Part shown: positions 33,468 to 42,736 of the stretch, in pieces
Numbering within the stretch: position 1 is the stretch's first letter
Layout of the letters: every line of letters begins with the position of its first letter
Assembly (NCBI RefSeq): GCF_013149805.1
Contig: NZ_JABEZT010000012.1
Coordinates: 1 to 64,000 of the forward strand
Source of the DNA: Isoptericola chiayiensis
GTDB lineage: Bacteria; Actinomycetota; Actinomycetes; Actinomycetales; Cellulomonadaceae
DNA length: 64,000 nucleotides
Reading direction: 5' to 3'
Program-made: the position numbers and the translations under genes
The notes under the pieces: model-generated
What the model was told of the DNA's origin: nothing
The model's input: the letters and a program-made list of their open reading frames with translations, nothing else
The model's database searches: none

Positions 33468-36400
33468 GGGATCACGCTCCGTCCCTCGTTCTGGACCGGG
33501 CAGCTGCGGCGCACCGGGCACCTCGGGCACAGGTCGTTCTCGCGGGCCTCGAAGGCCGAGGCGGCCATGGTGTCCGCCGCCTGCATGACCAGGTGGTGCG
33601 CCCAGGTCGAGCCGTCCTCGGCGGGCTCCAGCGCGGGCTGCTCCCGCAGCGCGGGCCCCTTGGTGTCCGTGCCGACGAACACGAGTCGTGCTCCCGCGGG
33701 TCGGGTGCCGTCGGGCAGGTCGAGCGCGCCCTCGCTCACCGCCAGCTGGTAGGCGCCGAGCTGGGGGTTCTCGAGAGCCTTGTCCTTCGACGGGGCGTTG
33801 CGGCCCGTCTTCAGATCGGCCACGACCACACCGTCCTCGCCGTCGGGCTCGACCCGGTCGATCTTGCCGCGCAGCCGGGCCCGGCCCACCGTGACGTCGA
33901 ACTCGGGCTCGACGAGCAGCGGCTTGCCGCTGGTCGCCGTGTAGGCGGCGAGCCGTTCGACCATCGCCTCGGCCCGGCGGCGCAGCTGTCGCGTCGGCCA
34001 GCCCTCGGGCAGCGCCAGCTCGGGCCAGCGCCGGTCCAGCTCGGCCCTCAGCACCGCCGGCGAGGCGGCGGGATGCTCCTCGGCGATGCTGTGCACCAGG
34101 GTGCCCAGGCTCTGGTGGGTCGCGTCGGGGGCCGTCCCGCCGGCCGACTCGAACGCCCAGCGCAGCGCGCACGTGCTGACGGTGTCGACCTTCGACGGCG
34201 AGACGCGCACCTCGTCCTCCGGACCCCACAGCGGCGCGGTGCTGGAGGCGTGCGCGACGCCGTACCAGGTGCGCGGGTCCGCCTCGGCGACGCCCGCCGC
34301 GGCGAGGCGTGCCAGGAGCGCGGCCGCCGTCCCGGCGTCCTCGGCCGAAGCGGCGTCGTGCGGCGTTGCCTCCACCGGCGCGTCCGCGGCGGTCCCGTCA
34401 TCCGGGGTGCCCCCGCCGGCGGCGAGCCGCGCGGTGACGTCACGCACCAGCTCGGCGCGAGCGGCCGCGACGATGCCTCGCAGGTCGAGCGGCGGTCCGA
34501 CGGCGACGCGACGGGGGTCGGAACCCTCGCCGTCGCCGTCTGGCCTGGGTGCGACCAGGTCGCAGAACACCGACGGCGAGTCGTCCGCGTCCTCGACGGC
34601 CGTGACCAGCAGCCGCCGCCGCGCCCGGGAGGTGGCGACGGCGAAGGCGCGCAGCTCGTCGGCCAGCACCTGCGCACGGGCCTCCTTGCCGACGCCGTGC
34701 GCGTCGGCGGACCGGCCGGCGAGCAGCTCCACGAGCGCCTGCGAACCGAGCAGGGAGTCGCGCAGGCGCAGGTCCGGCCACACCCCGTCCTGCACCCCCG
34801 CGACCACCACGACGTCCCACTCGCGTCCGGCCGCACCGGCGGGGGTGAGCGCCTCGACCGCTCGGGCGCCCGTGGCCGACGCCGCCAACGAGTCGGCCGG
34901 CAGGTCCTGCGAGGCGAGGTAGTCGACGAACGCCGCCACGGGGGCGCCGGGCATCCGCTCCACGTACGTCTCGGCCGCGCGGAACAGCGCGAGGACGGCG
35001 TCGAGGTCACGGTCGGCGCGCACCCCGGCCGGCCCGCCGGCCAGCGCCAGGTCGCGCCACCTCTCGGCCAGGCCGGTGGCGGCCCACACCGCCCACAGCA
35101 CCGTCTGCGCGGTCGCGCCCTCCACGCCCGCGGCCTCGCGGCCGGCGGCGAGCACGCGCGACACCGCGAGCGGGCCGCGCCGCACCGGCGACGGCAGGGT
35201 CGCCGCCCGCGCGGGATCCCCCAGCACCTCCACGAGCAGGGCGTCCGACGAGCGGCCACCGCCGCCGGACAGCTCCTCGGCCCGCAGCGCGCGCCGCAAC
35301 CGACGCAACGACACGGCGTCGAGCCCGCCCAGCGGCGAGGTGAGCAGCAGCGCGGCCGTCTCGGGGTCGAGCGCCGGCGGCGGTTCCGTCGACGTCTCAC
35401 CGAGCATCCCGTCGACGCCGGCAGGCCGGGCCGCGACACGCAGCGCGGCGAGCAGCGGGACGACGGCGGGCTCGTCGCGCAGCGGCACGTCGGAGCCCAG
35501 CAGGGCCACCGGCACGGAGGCGGCCACGAGGTCCCGCCGCAGCGACGCGAGGCGGTCCCCGCTGCGGGCCAGGACCGCCATGCGGTCCCACGGGGTGCCG
35601 TGCAGGAGGTGCTCGGCGCGCAGCTCGCGCGCGATGTGGGCGGCCTCCTGCGCCGCCCCGGCGAGCACGGCGACCTCGGCGGACCCGTCGGAACCGTCGG
35701 GCGGCGGGCCCGCGAGACGGTGCAGCGCCCCGGAGACCGTCGCCACGCGCGAGGTGATGGTCCGGGTGATCTCCCGCAGCCGCTCCGGGGCGCGCCACGC
35801 GGTGCCGAGCACGACGGTGCTCGCGTCGAAGGCCCCGACCTCCCCGGCGCGCGCCGCGGCACGCCCCACCAGCGCAGGCACCGCACCGCGGAACCCCTGC
35901 ACCGCGGTGTCCGGGTCGGCGAGCAGCACGAGGCGCGCGCCCGCGGCGTGCAGGACGCCCAGCAGCCGCGCCGTCGCCACCGTCGCCTCCTGGTAGTCGT
36001 CGACCACCACGAGGTCCCATCCCGGCCTCTCGACGTGCGGGACCTGCTCCTCCCACGTGTCCAGCGCCCAGGCGGCCTCGTCGACGACGACGGCGGGGTC
36101 GTACCGCTCCCCCACGTCGGGCGTCCCGCCCCGCAGAGCGGTCACGCCGAGGTACTCGTCGTAGAGGGTGGCGGCCAGCTCCCACTCCGGACGATCGTGC
36201 CGACGTCCGAGGCGGGCGAGGTCGTCGGGCGTGAGACCGCGTTCCGCGGCACGCATCAGCAGGTCGCGCAGCTCCTGCCGCAGGCCGCGCAGGCCCAGCG
36301 CCTCGGCAGGCAGCCCGTCGGGGAGCGCGAGCGGTGCCCCCTCGCCGGCGGCGTGCCCGGCCAGGAGCTCGGCGAGCACCAGGTCCTGCTCCGGGCCCGA

Positions 36401-36838
36401 GACGAGCGTGGGTGCCGGTTCGCCGAGGGCGTCGGCCCGCCGTCGCAGCACGGAGAACGCGGCCGACGCCGCCGTGCGGACCATCGGTGCGCCGATGGTG
36501 CGGCCCGCCCCGGCGGCGACCTCGTCGCGCAGCCGCGCGGCCGACCGCCGAGAGGCCGCGAGCACCAGCACCCGCGACGGGTCGCCGCCGGCCCGCACCT
36601 GCCGGACCGCGACCTCGCGCGCCACCGTCGTCTTGCCCGTCCCGGGCGCCCCCACCACGAGCGTCGCCGGACCGGTCGACGCCGCGTCGACGGCGGCCTG
36701 CTGCGTCTCGTCCAGCACGACGTCGCCGCCGGGGCCCGGACCGGGCGCCGGCGGCACGAGTCGGACCGCGGGCCGGGCGGGACCGCGGACGGGGACGGTG
36801 GCTGTCACGGGAGCGATTCGACCACGGGCCACCGACAC
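33464..36838 (-). CDS. adnA: AdnA-like helicase-nuclease subunit
   Basis: The 1124-residue partner has Walker A GAPGTGKT (63-70), a Walker B VVVDDYQEAT in which the usual Asp-Glu is Asp-Asp, and a degenerate motor typical of the AdnA side. The nuclease domain shows LGTLVHSIAEEH and VVVADLKTGR with QLGAYQLAV. An iron-sulfur staple is formed by CALRW and the C-terminal CPRCPVRRSC. Two GTG starts (36838 and 36808) are possible, and neither has a clear ribosome site, so the first ten residues are uncertain. It precedes adnB in one operon. Confidence 0.92.
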   Translation of the reverse strand: MSVARGRIAPVTATVPVRGPARPAVRLVPPAPGPGPGGDVVLDETQQAAVDAASTGPATLVVGAPGTGKTTVAREVAVRQVRAGGDPSRVLVLAASRRSAARLRDEVAAGAGRTIGAPMVRTAASAAFSVLRRRADALGEPAPTLVSGPEQDLVLAELLAGHAAGEGAPLALPDGLPAEALGLRGLRQELRDLLMRAAERGLTPDDLARLGRRHDRPEWELAATLYDEYLGVTALRGGTPDVGERYDPAVVVDEAAWALDTWEEQVPHVERPGWDLVVVDDYQEATVATARLLGVLHAAGARLVLLADPDTAVQGFRGAVPALVGRAAARAGEVGAFDASTVVLGTAWRAPERLREITRTITSRVATVSGALHRLAGPPPDGSDGSAEVAVLAGAAQEAAHIARELRAEHLLHGTPWDRMAVLARSGDRLASLRRDLVAASVPVALLGSDVPLRDEPAVVPLLAALRVAARPAGVDGMLGETSTEPPPALDPETAALLLTSPLGGLDAVSLRRLRRALRAEELSGGGGRSSDALLVEVLGDPARAATLPSPVRRGPLAVSRVLAAGREAAGVEGATAQTVLWAVWAATGLAERWRDLALAGGPAGVRADRDLDAVLALFRAAETYVERMPGAPVAAFVDYLASQDLPADSLAASATGARAVEALTPAGAAGREWDVVVVAGVQDGVWPDLRLRDSLLGSQALVELLAGRSADAHGVGKEARAQVLADELRAFAVATSRARRRLLVTAVEDADDSPSVFCDLVAPRPDGDGEGSDPRRVAVGPPLDLRGIVAAARAELVRDVTARLAAGGGTPDDGTAADAPVEATPHDAASAEDAGTAAALLARLAAAGVAEADPRTWYGVAHASSTAPLWGPEDEVRVSPSKVDTVSTCALRWAFESAGGTAPDATHQSLGTLVHSIAEEHPAASPAVLRAELDRRWPELALPEGWPTRQLRRRAEAMVERLAAYTATSGKPLLVEPEFDVTVGRARLRGKIDRVEPDGEDGVVVADLKTGRNAPSKDKALENPQLGAYQLAVSEGALDLPDGTRPAGARLVFVGTDTKGPALREQPALEPAEDGSTWAHHLVMQAADTMAASAFEARENDLCPRCPVRRSCPVQNEGRSVIP

Positions 36839-36967
36839 GGCCGCACCCGCCGGGCCCGGCGTTCACCCTGCGCGGACGACGCCGCCCGCGCACCGTCGTC
36901 GTGCATAGGATCGGGGCAGCCCGAACCACCCGGCGCCGGTCCCGGCGCCCTCGCGCAAGGAGTCAAC

Positions 36968-37192
36968 GTGGAGATCACGATCGGTGTGCAGAACCTGAAC
37001 CGCGAGCTGGTGGTGGAGACCGACCAGAAGCCCGAGGAGGTCGCCAAGGCCGTCCGGGCGGCGCTCGACGGGGCGCCGTCGCTGGAGCTGAAGGACTCGA
37101 AGGGCAAGCTGGTCATCGTCCCGACCGCCTCGCTCGGCTACGTCGAGATCGGCAGCGGCGAGCAGCGTCCGGTCGGCTTCGGCTCGCTCTGA
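36968..37192 (+). CDS. DUF3107 small protein (TB9.4 type)
   Basis: The 74-residue protein VEITIGVQNLNRELVVETDQ...VPTASLGYVEIGS is a nearly complete DUF3107 match. Such proteins occur across actinobacteria in this gene neighbourhood (Rv3208A/TB9.4 in M. tuberculosis). The function is unknown. GTG 36968 is supported by AAGGAG 6 nt upstream, and TAGGAT at 36905-36910 may be its -10 box. The end faces the ferritin-like gene. Confidence 0.92.
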   Translation: MEITIGVQNLNRELVVETDQKPEEVAKAVRAALDGAPSLELKDSKGKLVIVPTASLGYVEIGSGEQRPVGFGSL

Positions 37193-37194
37193 AC

Positions 37195-37240
37195 CGGGTC
37201 GGCCCCGCCCCGGCCGCGTCAAGGGTCGCCCCGACCCGGC
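37195..37240. terminator. Possible terminator hairpin between convergent genes
   Basis: CCGGGTCGG (37195-37203) and CCGACCCGG near 37232-37240 can pair over 9 bp around a GC-rich loop. It lies between the ends of the DUF3107 and ferritin-like genes. The long loop makes this weak. Confidence 0.35.
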
Positions 37241-37251
37241 CGGGGACGGGC

Positions 37252-37977
37252 TCAGGCCGCGAGACCGAGCCGGTCCATGCGGCGCGTGTGCTCCGCGGTG
37301 AGCCGCGCGACCAACCAGGACCGCACGCTGCCGTCCGCGGCGTCGTGGCCCAGCGCCGCCGCCGACGCGGCCGTGAGGCTCTCCAGCTCCGCGTGCTGCT
37401 CCAGCAGCGCGGTGACGAGGTTCAGCGCCTCCCCCACCACGCGGCGGCCCCACAGGGCGAGCCGGGAGGCCAGGACGTCGTCGGCGGAAGCCAGCCGCAC
37501 CAGCACGGACAACGCCTCGGCGTCCGCCCCGTCGCGTGCGGCAGGACCCGCTCCGGCGACCTCCAGCACCTCGCGCAGCCGCTTGCCGTGCTGGCCGCCG
37601 ACGCCGGCGGCCAGCGTCCGGCAGAAGTCCTGCGCGACGCCGTGCCCCACCACACCCTTGAGGACCCCCTCGGCCCAGTCGTCGGTCCGGGTACGTGTGT
37701 CGAACTCCACGAGCGCCCCCTCGAACGGACCCATGAGCGCCGCCGCCGCCGGCACCCCTGCGCCCGGCGCCACCAGACCCACGAGCGCCTGCTGACGGCT
37801 CAGGGCACGCTCGGCGCCGAGAGCGAGCGACTGGCGCGTGGCCAGGTCGGGCGCGTCGACCGAACGCGCCGCGAGCAGCCCGAAGCCGGCCAGCTCGGTG
37901 TAGGCGGCGATCCCCACGAGCGCGGAGACCGGGGCCGGGGTGGACGGGTCGACGGGGGGCACGGGATCGCTGCTCAC
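37252..37977 (-). CDS. Ferritin-like fold protein (MiaE-like)
   Basis: The 241-residue helical protein resembles the ferritin-like family annotated as tRNA-(ms2io6A)-hydroxylase-like (Rv3210c type). Helices include YTELAGFGLLAARSVDAPDL, LALGAERALSRQQALVGLV and WAEGVLKGVVGHGVAQDFCR. Scattered Glu and His positions could form a di-iron site, but I cannot confirm a complete ligand set. TATCCT lies 6 nt before GTG 37977, so the mRNA is probably leaderless. It is divergent from the DEAD-box helicase gene. Confidence 0.78.
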   Translation of the reverse strand: MSSDPVPPVDPSTPAPVSALVGIAAYTELAGFGLLAARSVDAPDLATRQSLALGAERALSRQQALVGLVAPGAGVPAAAALMGPFEGALVEFDTRTRTDDWAEGVLKGVVGHGVAQDFCRTLAAGVGGQHGKRLREVLEVAGAGPAARDGADAEALSVLVRLASADDVLASRLALWGRRVVGEALNLVTALLEQHAELESLTAASAAALGHDAADGSVRSWLVARLTAEHTRRMDRLGLAA

Positions 37978-38032
37978 CGCACCAGGATAGGGTCCGCGTG
38001 ACGCACGCCTCGCCCCCGGGACAGGGCTGTCC

Positions 38033-38205
38033 TATACCATGACCGTGTACCTCGGTTGCCCGGTCGTCTCGATGCTGACCTGAAGCGCACACGCGCGACG
38101 TACTTCCGCGATCGGCTGCCGACCACCTCGGCGCTGCCTGCGACCCGAGGCCGGACCCCGGTCCGTCCACGCGGTCCGCCGCGCCGACGACAGACGAAGG
38201 CACCA
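38033..38205 (+). promoter_or_regulatory. Promoter and long leader of the DEAD-box helicase gene
   Basis: TATACC (38033-38038) follows a GGACAGGGCTGTCC inverted repeat (38019-38032). The coding start is about 160 nt further on. No good ribosome site is visible before GTG 38206. Long leaders are common for autoregulated RNA helicases. An ATG at 38039 opens a 14-codon frame, but it overlaps the likely start of transcription. Confidence 0.35.
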
Positions 38206-39885
38206 GTGACCACCACGAACATCACCGCCGACGACGCCGCCCCGGCCGCCGGCAGCACCGATCAGCCGTCCGACCGCACGGACTTCTCGTCCGCCGCCGC
38301 CATCCAGGCCCAGGACGTCAGCTTCGCCGACTTCGGCGTCCGTGACGAGATCGTCGAGGCCCTCCGCGACGGGGGCATCACCCACCCGTTCCCGATCCAG
38401 GCGATGACGCTGCCCGTGGCCCTGCAGGGCCACGACATCATCGGCCAGGCGAAGACCGGCACCGGCAAGACCCTCGGGTTCGGCGTCCCGCTGCTGCACC
38501 GCGTCGCCGCGCCGGGCGAGCCCGAGTACGACCTGCTGCCCGCGCCCGGCAAGCCGCAGGCGATCGTCGTGGCACCGACCCGCGAGCTCGCCGTCCAGGT
38601 CGCCAAGGACCTCGAGTCGGCCTCGACGCGCCGCTCGGTCCGGATCGTGCAGATCTACGGCGGCCGCGCCTACGAGCCGCAGATCGAGACGCTGAACTCC
38701 GGCGTCGAGGTCGTCGTCGGCACGCCGGGCCGCATCGTCGACCTGATGAACCAGGGCCACCTCAACCTGTCCCGTGCCCCCACGGTGGTGCTCGACGAGG
38801 CCGACGAGATGCTCGACCTCGGGTTCCTGCCCGACGTCGAGAAGATCCTGGCGCGCACGCCCGCCGTCCGGCACACGATGCTGTTCTCGGCCACCATGCC
38901 CGGCCCCGTGGTCTCCATGGCCCGCCGGTACATGAAGCAGCCGACGCACATCCGTGCCGCCGACCCGGACGACGACGGCGCCACCGTGAAGAACACCCGC
39001 CAGGTGGTCTACCGCGCCCACGCGCTGGACAAGGTCGAGGTCCTGGCCCGCATCCTGCAGTCCGAGGGCCGCGGCCGCACCATCGTCTTCACCCGGACCA
39101 AGCGCACCGCCGCGAAGGTCTCCGACGAGCTGCGCTCGCGCGGGTTCGCCGCCGGCGCCATCCACGGCGACCTGGGCCAGGGCGCCCGCGAGCAGGCCCT
39201 GCGCGCCCTGCGCCACGGCAACATCGACGTGCTGGTCGCCACCGACGTCGCCGCCCGCGGCATCGACGTCACCGACGTCACGCACGTGGTCAACTACCAG
39301 TGCCCCGAGGACGAGCGCACCTACCTGCACCGCATCGGCCGCACCGGTCGCGCGGGCAACAAGGGCACGGCGATCACGTTCGTCGACTGGGACGACGTGC
39401 CGCGCTGGCAGCTCATCAACAAGGCGCTCGACCTCGGCTTCCCCGAGCCCGTCGAGACGTACTCCTCCTCACCGCACCTGTACACCGACCTCTCGATCCC
39501 CGAGGGCACCAAGGGCCGGCTGCCGAAGGAGAAGCGCCAGCTCGGCGGCCTGGAGGCCGAGGAGCTCGAGGACCTCGGCGAGACCGGCAAGCGCTCGGGC
39601 GGCCAGGACCGTCAGGGCGGTCGCGGTGGCCAGGGTCGAGGCGGCCAGGGCGGTCGCGGCGGCTCCCGTGGCGGCGGACAGTCCCGCGGCGGCCGTGGCG
39701 GCCGTGGCGGCCAGGGTCCGCGGTCCGACGGCGGAGCGCGGCCGGAGCAGTCCGGCCCCGCCGGCCAGGGCACCGACCAGGCCTCGAACGGCGAGGGCGG
39801 TCAGCGCCGTCGTCGTCGCCGTCGCCGCCGCAGCGGTGCGGGCGAGGGCCAGGGCGGCAGCGCGCCGTCGGCCACCACCGACTGA
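38206..39885 (+). CDS. rhlE: DEAD-box ATP-dependent RNA helicase
   Basis: The 559-residue helicase has a Q motif (FPIQAMTLP), Walker A AKTGTGKT (82-89), PTRELAVQV, the DEAD box in VLDEADEMLDLGF, SAT in FSATMPG and HRIGRTGRAG in motif VI. After residue 460 comes a low-complexity RGG-type tail of GGRGGQGRGGQGG form and a final Arg run ([10 protein letters not shown]), both RNA-binding. It remodels RNA, probably in ribosome assembly or cold response. The GTG start is chosen by the end of the leader and the family N-terminus. Two strong hairpins end the gene. Confidence 0.93.
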   Translation: MTTTNITADDAAPAAGSTDQPSDRTDFSSAAAIQAQDVSFADFGVRDEIVEALRDGGITHPFPIQAMTLPVALQGHDIIGQAKTGTGKTLGFGVPLLHRVAAPGEPEYDLLPAPGKPQAIVVAPTRELAVQVAKDLESASTRRSVRIVQIYGGRAYEPQIETLNSGVEVVVGTPGRIVDLMNQGHLNLSRAPTVVLDEADEMLDLGFLPDVEKILARTPAVRHTMLFSATMPGPVVSMARRYMKQPTHIRAADPDDDGATVKNTRQVVYRAHALDKVEVLARILQSEGRGRTIVFTRTKRTAAKVSDELRSRGFAAGAIHGDLGQGAREQALRALRHGNIDVLVATDVAARGIDVTDVTHVVNYQCPEDERTYLHRIGRTGRAGNKGTAITFVDWDDVPRWQLINKALDLGFPEPVETYSSSPHLYTDLSIPEGTKGRLPKEKRQLGGLEAEELEDLGETGKRSGGQDRQGGRGGQGRGGQGGRGGSRGGGQSRGGRGGRGGQGPRSDGGARPEQSGPAGQGTDQASNGEGGQRRRRRRRRRSGAGEGQGGSAPSATTD

Positions 39886-39892
39886 CGACTCG

Positions 39893-39965
39893 CGCGCGAC
39901 CGGCGGACGGTCGCGCGGCAGGTCCCCGGAGGGCGGGACCGCGGCACTCCCGCGGTCCCGCCCTC
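39893..39965 (+). terminator. Double hairpin terminator after the DEAD-box gene
   Basis: Hairpin one is CGCGCGACCG/CGGTCGCGCG (39893-39917, 5-nt loop). Hairpin two has 16-bp perfect arms at 39929-39944 and 39950-39965 and is followed by TGTCGT. They lie between co-directional genes. Confidence 0.8.
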
Positions 39966-39993
39966 TGTCGTACCCCGGTCGTACCGTGGGGCC

Positions 39994-40293
39994 ATGCAGC
40001 TCACGTTCACCGCGCCGCTCTGGCAGTGGGACGCACGCCAGGACGACGCCTGGTGGTTCGTGACGGTCCCGCCCGACGAGTCCGACCTGCTCGCCGAGGT
40101 GCCCCTGCCGCCCCGCGGCTTCGGCTCGATCCGCGTGCAGGTGACCGCGGGCACGACGACCTGGCGGACGTCGGTGTTCCCCTCGAAGGAGCAGGCTGGC
40201 TACGTCCTGCCGATGAAGAAGGCCGTCCGACGCGCGGAGGGCCTCTCCCCCGGGGCGCCGGTCGAGGTCACGCTGCGGCCGGTCGACCTCTGA
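39994..40293 (+). CDS. DUF1905 family protein
   Basis: The 99-residue beta-barrel-like protein has the DUF1905 signature: TAPLWQWDARQDDAWWFVTV, then PRGFGSIRVQVTAGTTTWRT, then SVFPSKEQAGYVLPMKKAVR. Function is unknown, and some relatives carry an extra YdeI-like domain that is absent here. TACCGT lies 6 nt before ATG 39994, so the transcript is probably leaderless. It converges with marC. Confidence 0.9.
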   Translation: MQLTFTAPLWQWDARQDDAWWFVTVPPDESDLLAEVPLPPRGFGSIRVQVTAGTTTWRTSVFPSKEQAGYVLPMKKAVRRAEGLSPGAPVEVTLRPVDL

Positions 40294-40326
40294 CGCGTAC
40301 CCGTCCGCGCCGGACGGCCTGGCGCT

Positions 40327-40962
40327 TCACGCCGTCTCGATGAACTCCATGACGGCGTCCGCGATCTGCTGGACGGCGATCGCCGCGAGCAGGATGCCCG
40401 CGATGCGCGTGATGAGCGTGACCCCGGAGTCCTTGAGCACCCGGTGCAGCACCTCCGCAAACCGCATGGCCAGGTAGAGCGAGACGTGCACGAGCACGAT
40501 CGCCAGGGCGATCGCCACGACCGGTGGCACCCAGTCGTCCTGGGTGTCCGCCTGCTGCACGAACACCATGGTGGCCACGATGGCACCCGGTCCGGCGAGC
40601 AGCGGCGTGCCCAACGGCACCAGGGCGACGTTCGCGCCGGGTGTCGCCGCCGTCGCCTCGCCGTTCTCGAAGTGCCCGGTCAGCAGCTGCATCGCCACGA
40701 TCAGCAGCAGCAGACCGCCGGACGCCTGCAGCGCGGCCAGGGAGATCCCCATGTACGACAGCACCTGCTGCCCGAACAGCGCGAACGTCACGATGACGCC
40801 GAACGCGACCGCGACGGCCTGCAGCGCCGCCCGGCTGCGCTGCTTGGCCCCCATGGTGGAGGTCAGCGCCAGGAACACCGGGATGGTGCCGGGCGGGTCC
40901 ATGATCACCCACAGCGTGACGAACGCCTGGGTGAACAGGGTTAGGTCGATCACCTGCTCCAC
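40327..40962 (-). CDS. MarC family integral membrane protein
   Basis: The 211-residue protein has six hydrophobic segments and the MarC landmarks MDPPGTIPVFLALTSTM near the first span and GTPLLAGPGAIVATMV in the fourth. The transport role is unproven. GTG 40962 is preferred for its GGAGG site 10 nt upstream, and a second GTG at 40953 is also possible. Either start overlaps the PHP gene stop, so the two genes are translationally coupled. Confidence 0.88.
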   Translation of the reverse strand: MEQVIDLTLFTQAFVTLWVIMDPPGTIPVFLALTSTMGAKQRSRAALQAVAVAFGVIVTFALFGQQVLSYMGISLAALQASGGLLLLIVAMQLLTGHFENGEATAATPGANVALVPLGTPLLAGPGAIVATMVFVQQADTQDDWVPPVVAIALAIVLVHVSLYLAMRFAEVLHRVLKDSGVTLITRIAGILLAAIAVQQIADAVMEFIETA

Positions 40963-41810
40963 GGGCGCAGCACCTCCAACGTCCCCCGGTCCTCGATCTC
41001 GGCCAGGACCGCCGGGTCCGTCGTGTGCTCGCCGAGGCGGTTCTGCTTGCCGGCGCCGTGGTAGTCGCTGGCGCCGGTCACGAGCAGCCCGAGCTCGGCC
41101 GCGAGCTCCCGCAGCCGGACCCGGTCGGCCGCGTCGTGGTCCCGATGGTCCGCCTCCAGGCCGGCGAGGCCTACGGTGGCCAGCTCGGCGATGGTCTGCT
41201 CCGTGACGACCCGCCCGCGCTGCCCGGCCCGCGGGTGCGCCATGACCGGCACCCCGCCGGCAGCCAGCACCGCCCGCACGGCGTCCGCGGTGTCCGGTGC
41301 GTAGTGGGGCACGTAGTAGGGGGCTCCCGGGTGCAGCATCGTCGCGAAGGCCTCGTCGCGGTGCTCGACGACGCCGACCGCGACCAGGGCGTCCGCGAGG
41401 TGCGGCCTGCCGACGGTGGCGCCGTGCGAGGTCTGGGCGACGACGTCGTCCCAGGTGAGCGGGAAGTCCTCCGCGAGGCGCTCCGTCATGCGCCGGGCGC
41501 GCGCGACCCGGTCGTCGCGGGTGCGCGTCAGCTCGGCGAGGAGGGCGGGGTGCTCGGGGTCGTGCAGGTAGGCCAGCAGGTGCACGCTGATGCCGCCGTC
41601 GGGGGTGGCGGCCCGCGTCGAGATCTCGATGCCGCGCACGAGCGCCACGTCCGTCTCGTCCACGGCCTGCGCGGCCTGCGCCCAGCCGGCGGTGGTGTCG
41701 TGGTCGGTGAGCGCCACCGTCCGCACCCCCGCCGCGGCGGCGGCCTGGAGCACCTGGCGTGGTGTCTGCGTGCCGTCGGACTCGCAGGAGTGCGTGTGGA
41801 GGTCGATCAC
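40950..41810 (-). CDS. PHP domain phosphoesterase (RNase AM / YciV type)
   Basis: The 286-residue protein begins with the first PHP metal motif DLHTHSCESDG (His5, His7). It continues with LTDHDTTAGW, the GIEISTR motif, the VMAHP segment and the final GASDYHG. These are the metal-binding motifs of PHP phosphoesterases related to YciV, which act on 3',5'-bisphosphates or RNA ends. TAGACT lies 7 nt before GTG 41810, and the longer upstream frame is not needed, so a leaderless start is favoured. MarC follows with overlap. Confidence 0.9.
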   Translation of the reverse strand: MIDLHTHSCESDGTQTPRQVLQAAAAAGVRTVALTDHDTTAGWAQAAQAVDETDVALVRGIEISTRAATPDGGISVHLLAYLHDPEHPALLAELTRTRDDRVARARRMTERLAEDFPLTWDDVVAQTSHGATVGRPHLADALVAVGVVEHRDEAFATMLHPGAPYYVPHYAPDTADAVRAVLAAGGVPVMAHPRAGQRGRVVTEQTIAELATVGLAGLEADHRDHDAADRVRLRELAAELGLLVTGASDYHGAGKQNRLGEHTTDPAVLAEIEDRGTLEVLRPWSR

Positions 41811-41926
41811 CCGGCACAGTCTAGAGAGCAGCCGGCCGCCGCTCGCACACGCTCGCCACAGGGTCTCCACGCCACCCGCGTCCGGCGCACGCCACCGCTC
41901 CGTCCGACGGCGGCACGATGGGGACG

Positions 41927-42691
41927 ATGGCACTCACGACCGCTCTTCCCCCGGCCGCCCCGACCCGCACCGCCGGCGTGGTGCTGGTGCACGGCATGCG
42001 CCAGGACGCCACCGCCTGGGGGGCCCAGGTCGAGCACCTGCGCTCCGCGGGCCACGGCGTGGCCCCGGTCGACCTGCCCGGTCACGGCACCCGGCTGGAC
42101 GAGCGGTTCGCCCTCGACCGCGCCTGGGACCTCATCGACGAGGCGGCGGCGGGCTTCGGCCCCGGCACCCCGCTGCTGCTGGTCGGGCAGTCCCTCGGCG
42201 GGTACGTCTCGCTGGGGTGGGCGGCGCGCCACGCCCGCTCCGGCACCGACGGTCCCCGGCTGGCGGGCGTCGTGGCGTCGGGGTGCAGCACGGAACCGCG
42301 CGGCAAGCCGGTGGCGCTGTACCGCGACGTCGCCGATGCCGTCGTGCGGGCCGGCGCCGCCGTCCGACGGCGGGTGGCGCCCGGCGCCGGAGGCTTCGGC
42401 AAGGGATCCGCGACCGAGGCGCGGCGACCGGGCTGGGACCTGGTGACCGACGCGCTCGGGGAGCTCGCCGGCCGGTCCGCGCTGGCCGACCTCGCCTCGG
42501 TGCGGTCCCCGGTGTGGTTCGTCAACGGCGCACGGTGCCACCTGCGCTGGCAGGAGCAGCGGTTCCTGCGCGGGGCCCGGCGCGGGGCTCTCGTCGTCGT
42601 GCCGCGGGTGGGCCACGATGTCCATCTCGAGGCGCCCGACGTGTACAACCGGGTGCTCACCCGCGCGCTGGCAGACTTCACGTCGCGATGA
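41927..42691 (+). CDS. Alpha/beta hydrolase
   Basis: The 254-residue protein shows the oxyanion HGM motif (VVLVHGMRQDATAWG), the nucleophile elbow GQSLGGYVSL with Ser89, and a C-terminal catalytic His in VPRVGHDVHLEAP. No signal peptide is seen. The substrate cannot be predicted. ATG 41927 is chosen because CACGAT lies 7 nt upstream in a leaderless arrangement. An ATG 9 bp earlier would lie inside that spacing. It is divergent from the PHP gene. Confidence 0.87.
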   Translation: MALTTALPPAAPTRTAGVVLVHGMRQDATAWGAQVEHLRSAGHGVAPVDLPGHGTRLDERFALDRAWDLIDEAAAGFGPGTPLLLVGQSLGGYVSLGWAARHARSGTDGPRLAGVVASGCSTEPRGKPVALYRDVADAVVRAGAAVRRRVAPGAGGFGKGSATEARRPGWDLVTDALGELAGRSALADLASVRSPVWFVNGARCHLRWQEQRFLRGARRGALVVVPRVGHDVHLEAPDVYNRVLTRALADFTSR

Positions 42692-42736
42692 GCCCGTCGA
42701 CGCCGTCGGGCGCGGGACTAGTGGGAGACTGAGGCC

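Noticed and set aside
29115-33752. 1545-codon plus-strand open frame opposite adnB
   Set aside because: Same antisense effect of codon bias. The sequence is low-complexity Arg/Gly/Val with no domain.
38039-38083. 14-codon uORF before the DEAD-box gene
   Set aside because: Its ATG overlaps the predicted -10 region, so it would not be in the transcript unless another promoter is used.
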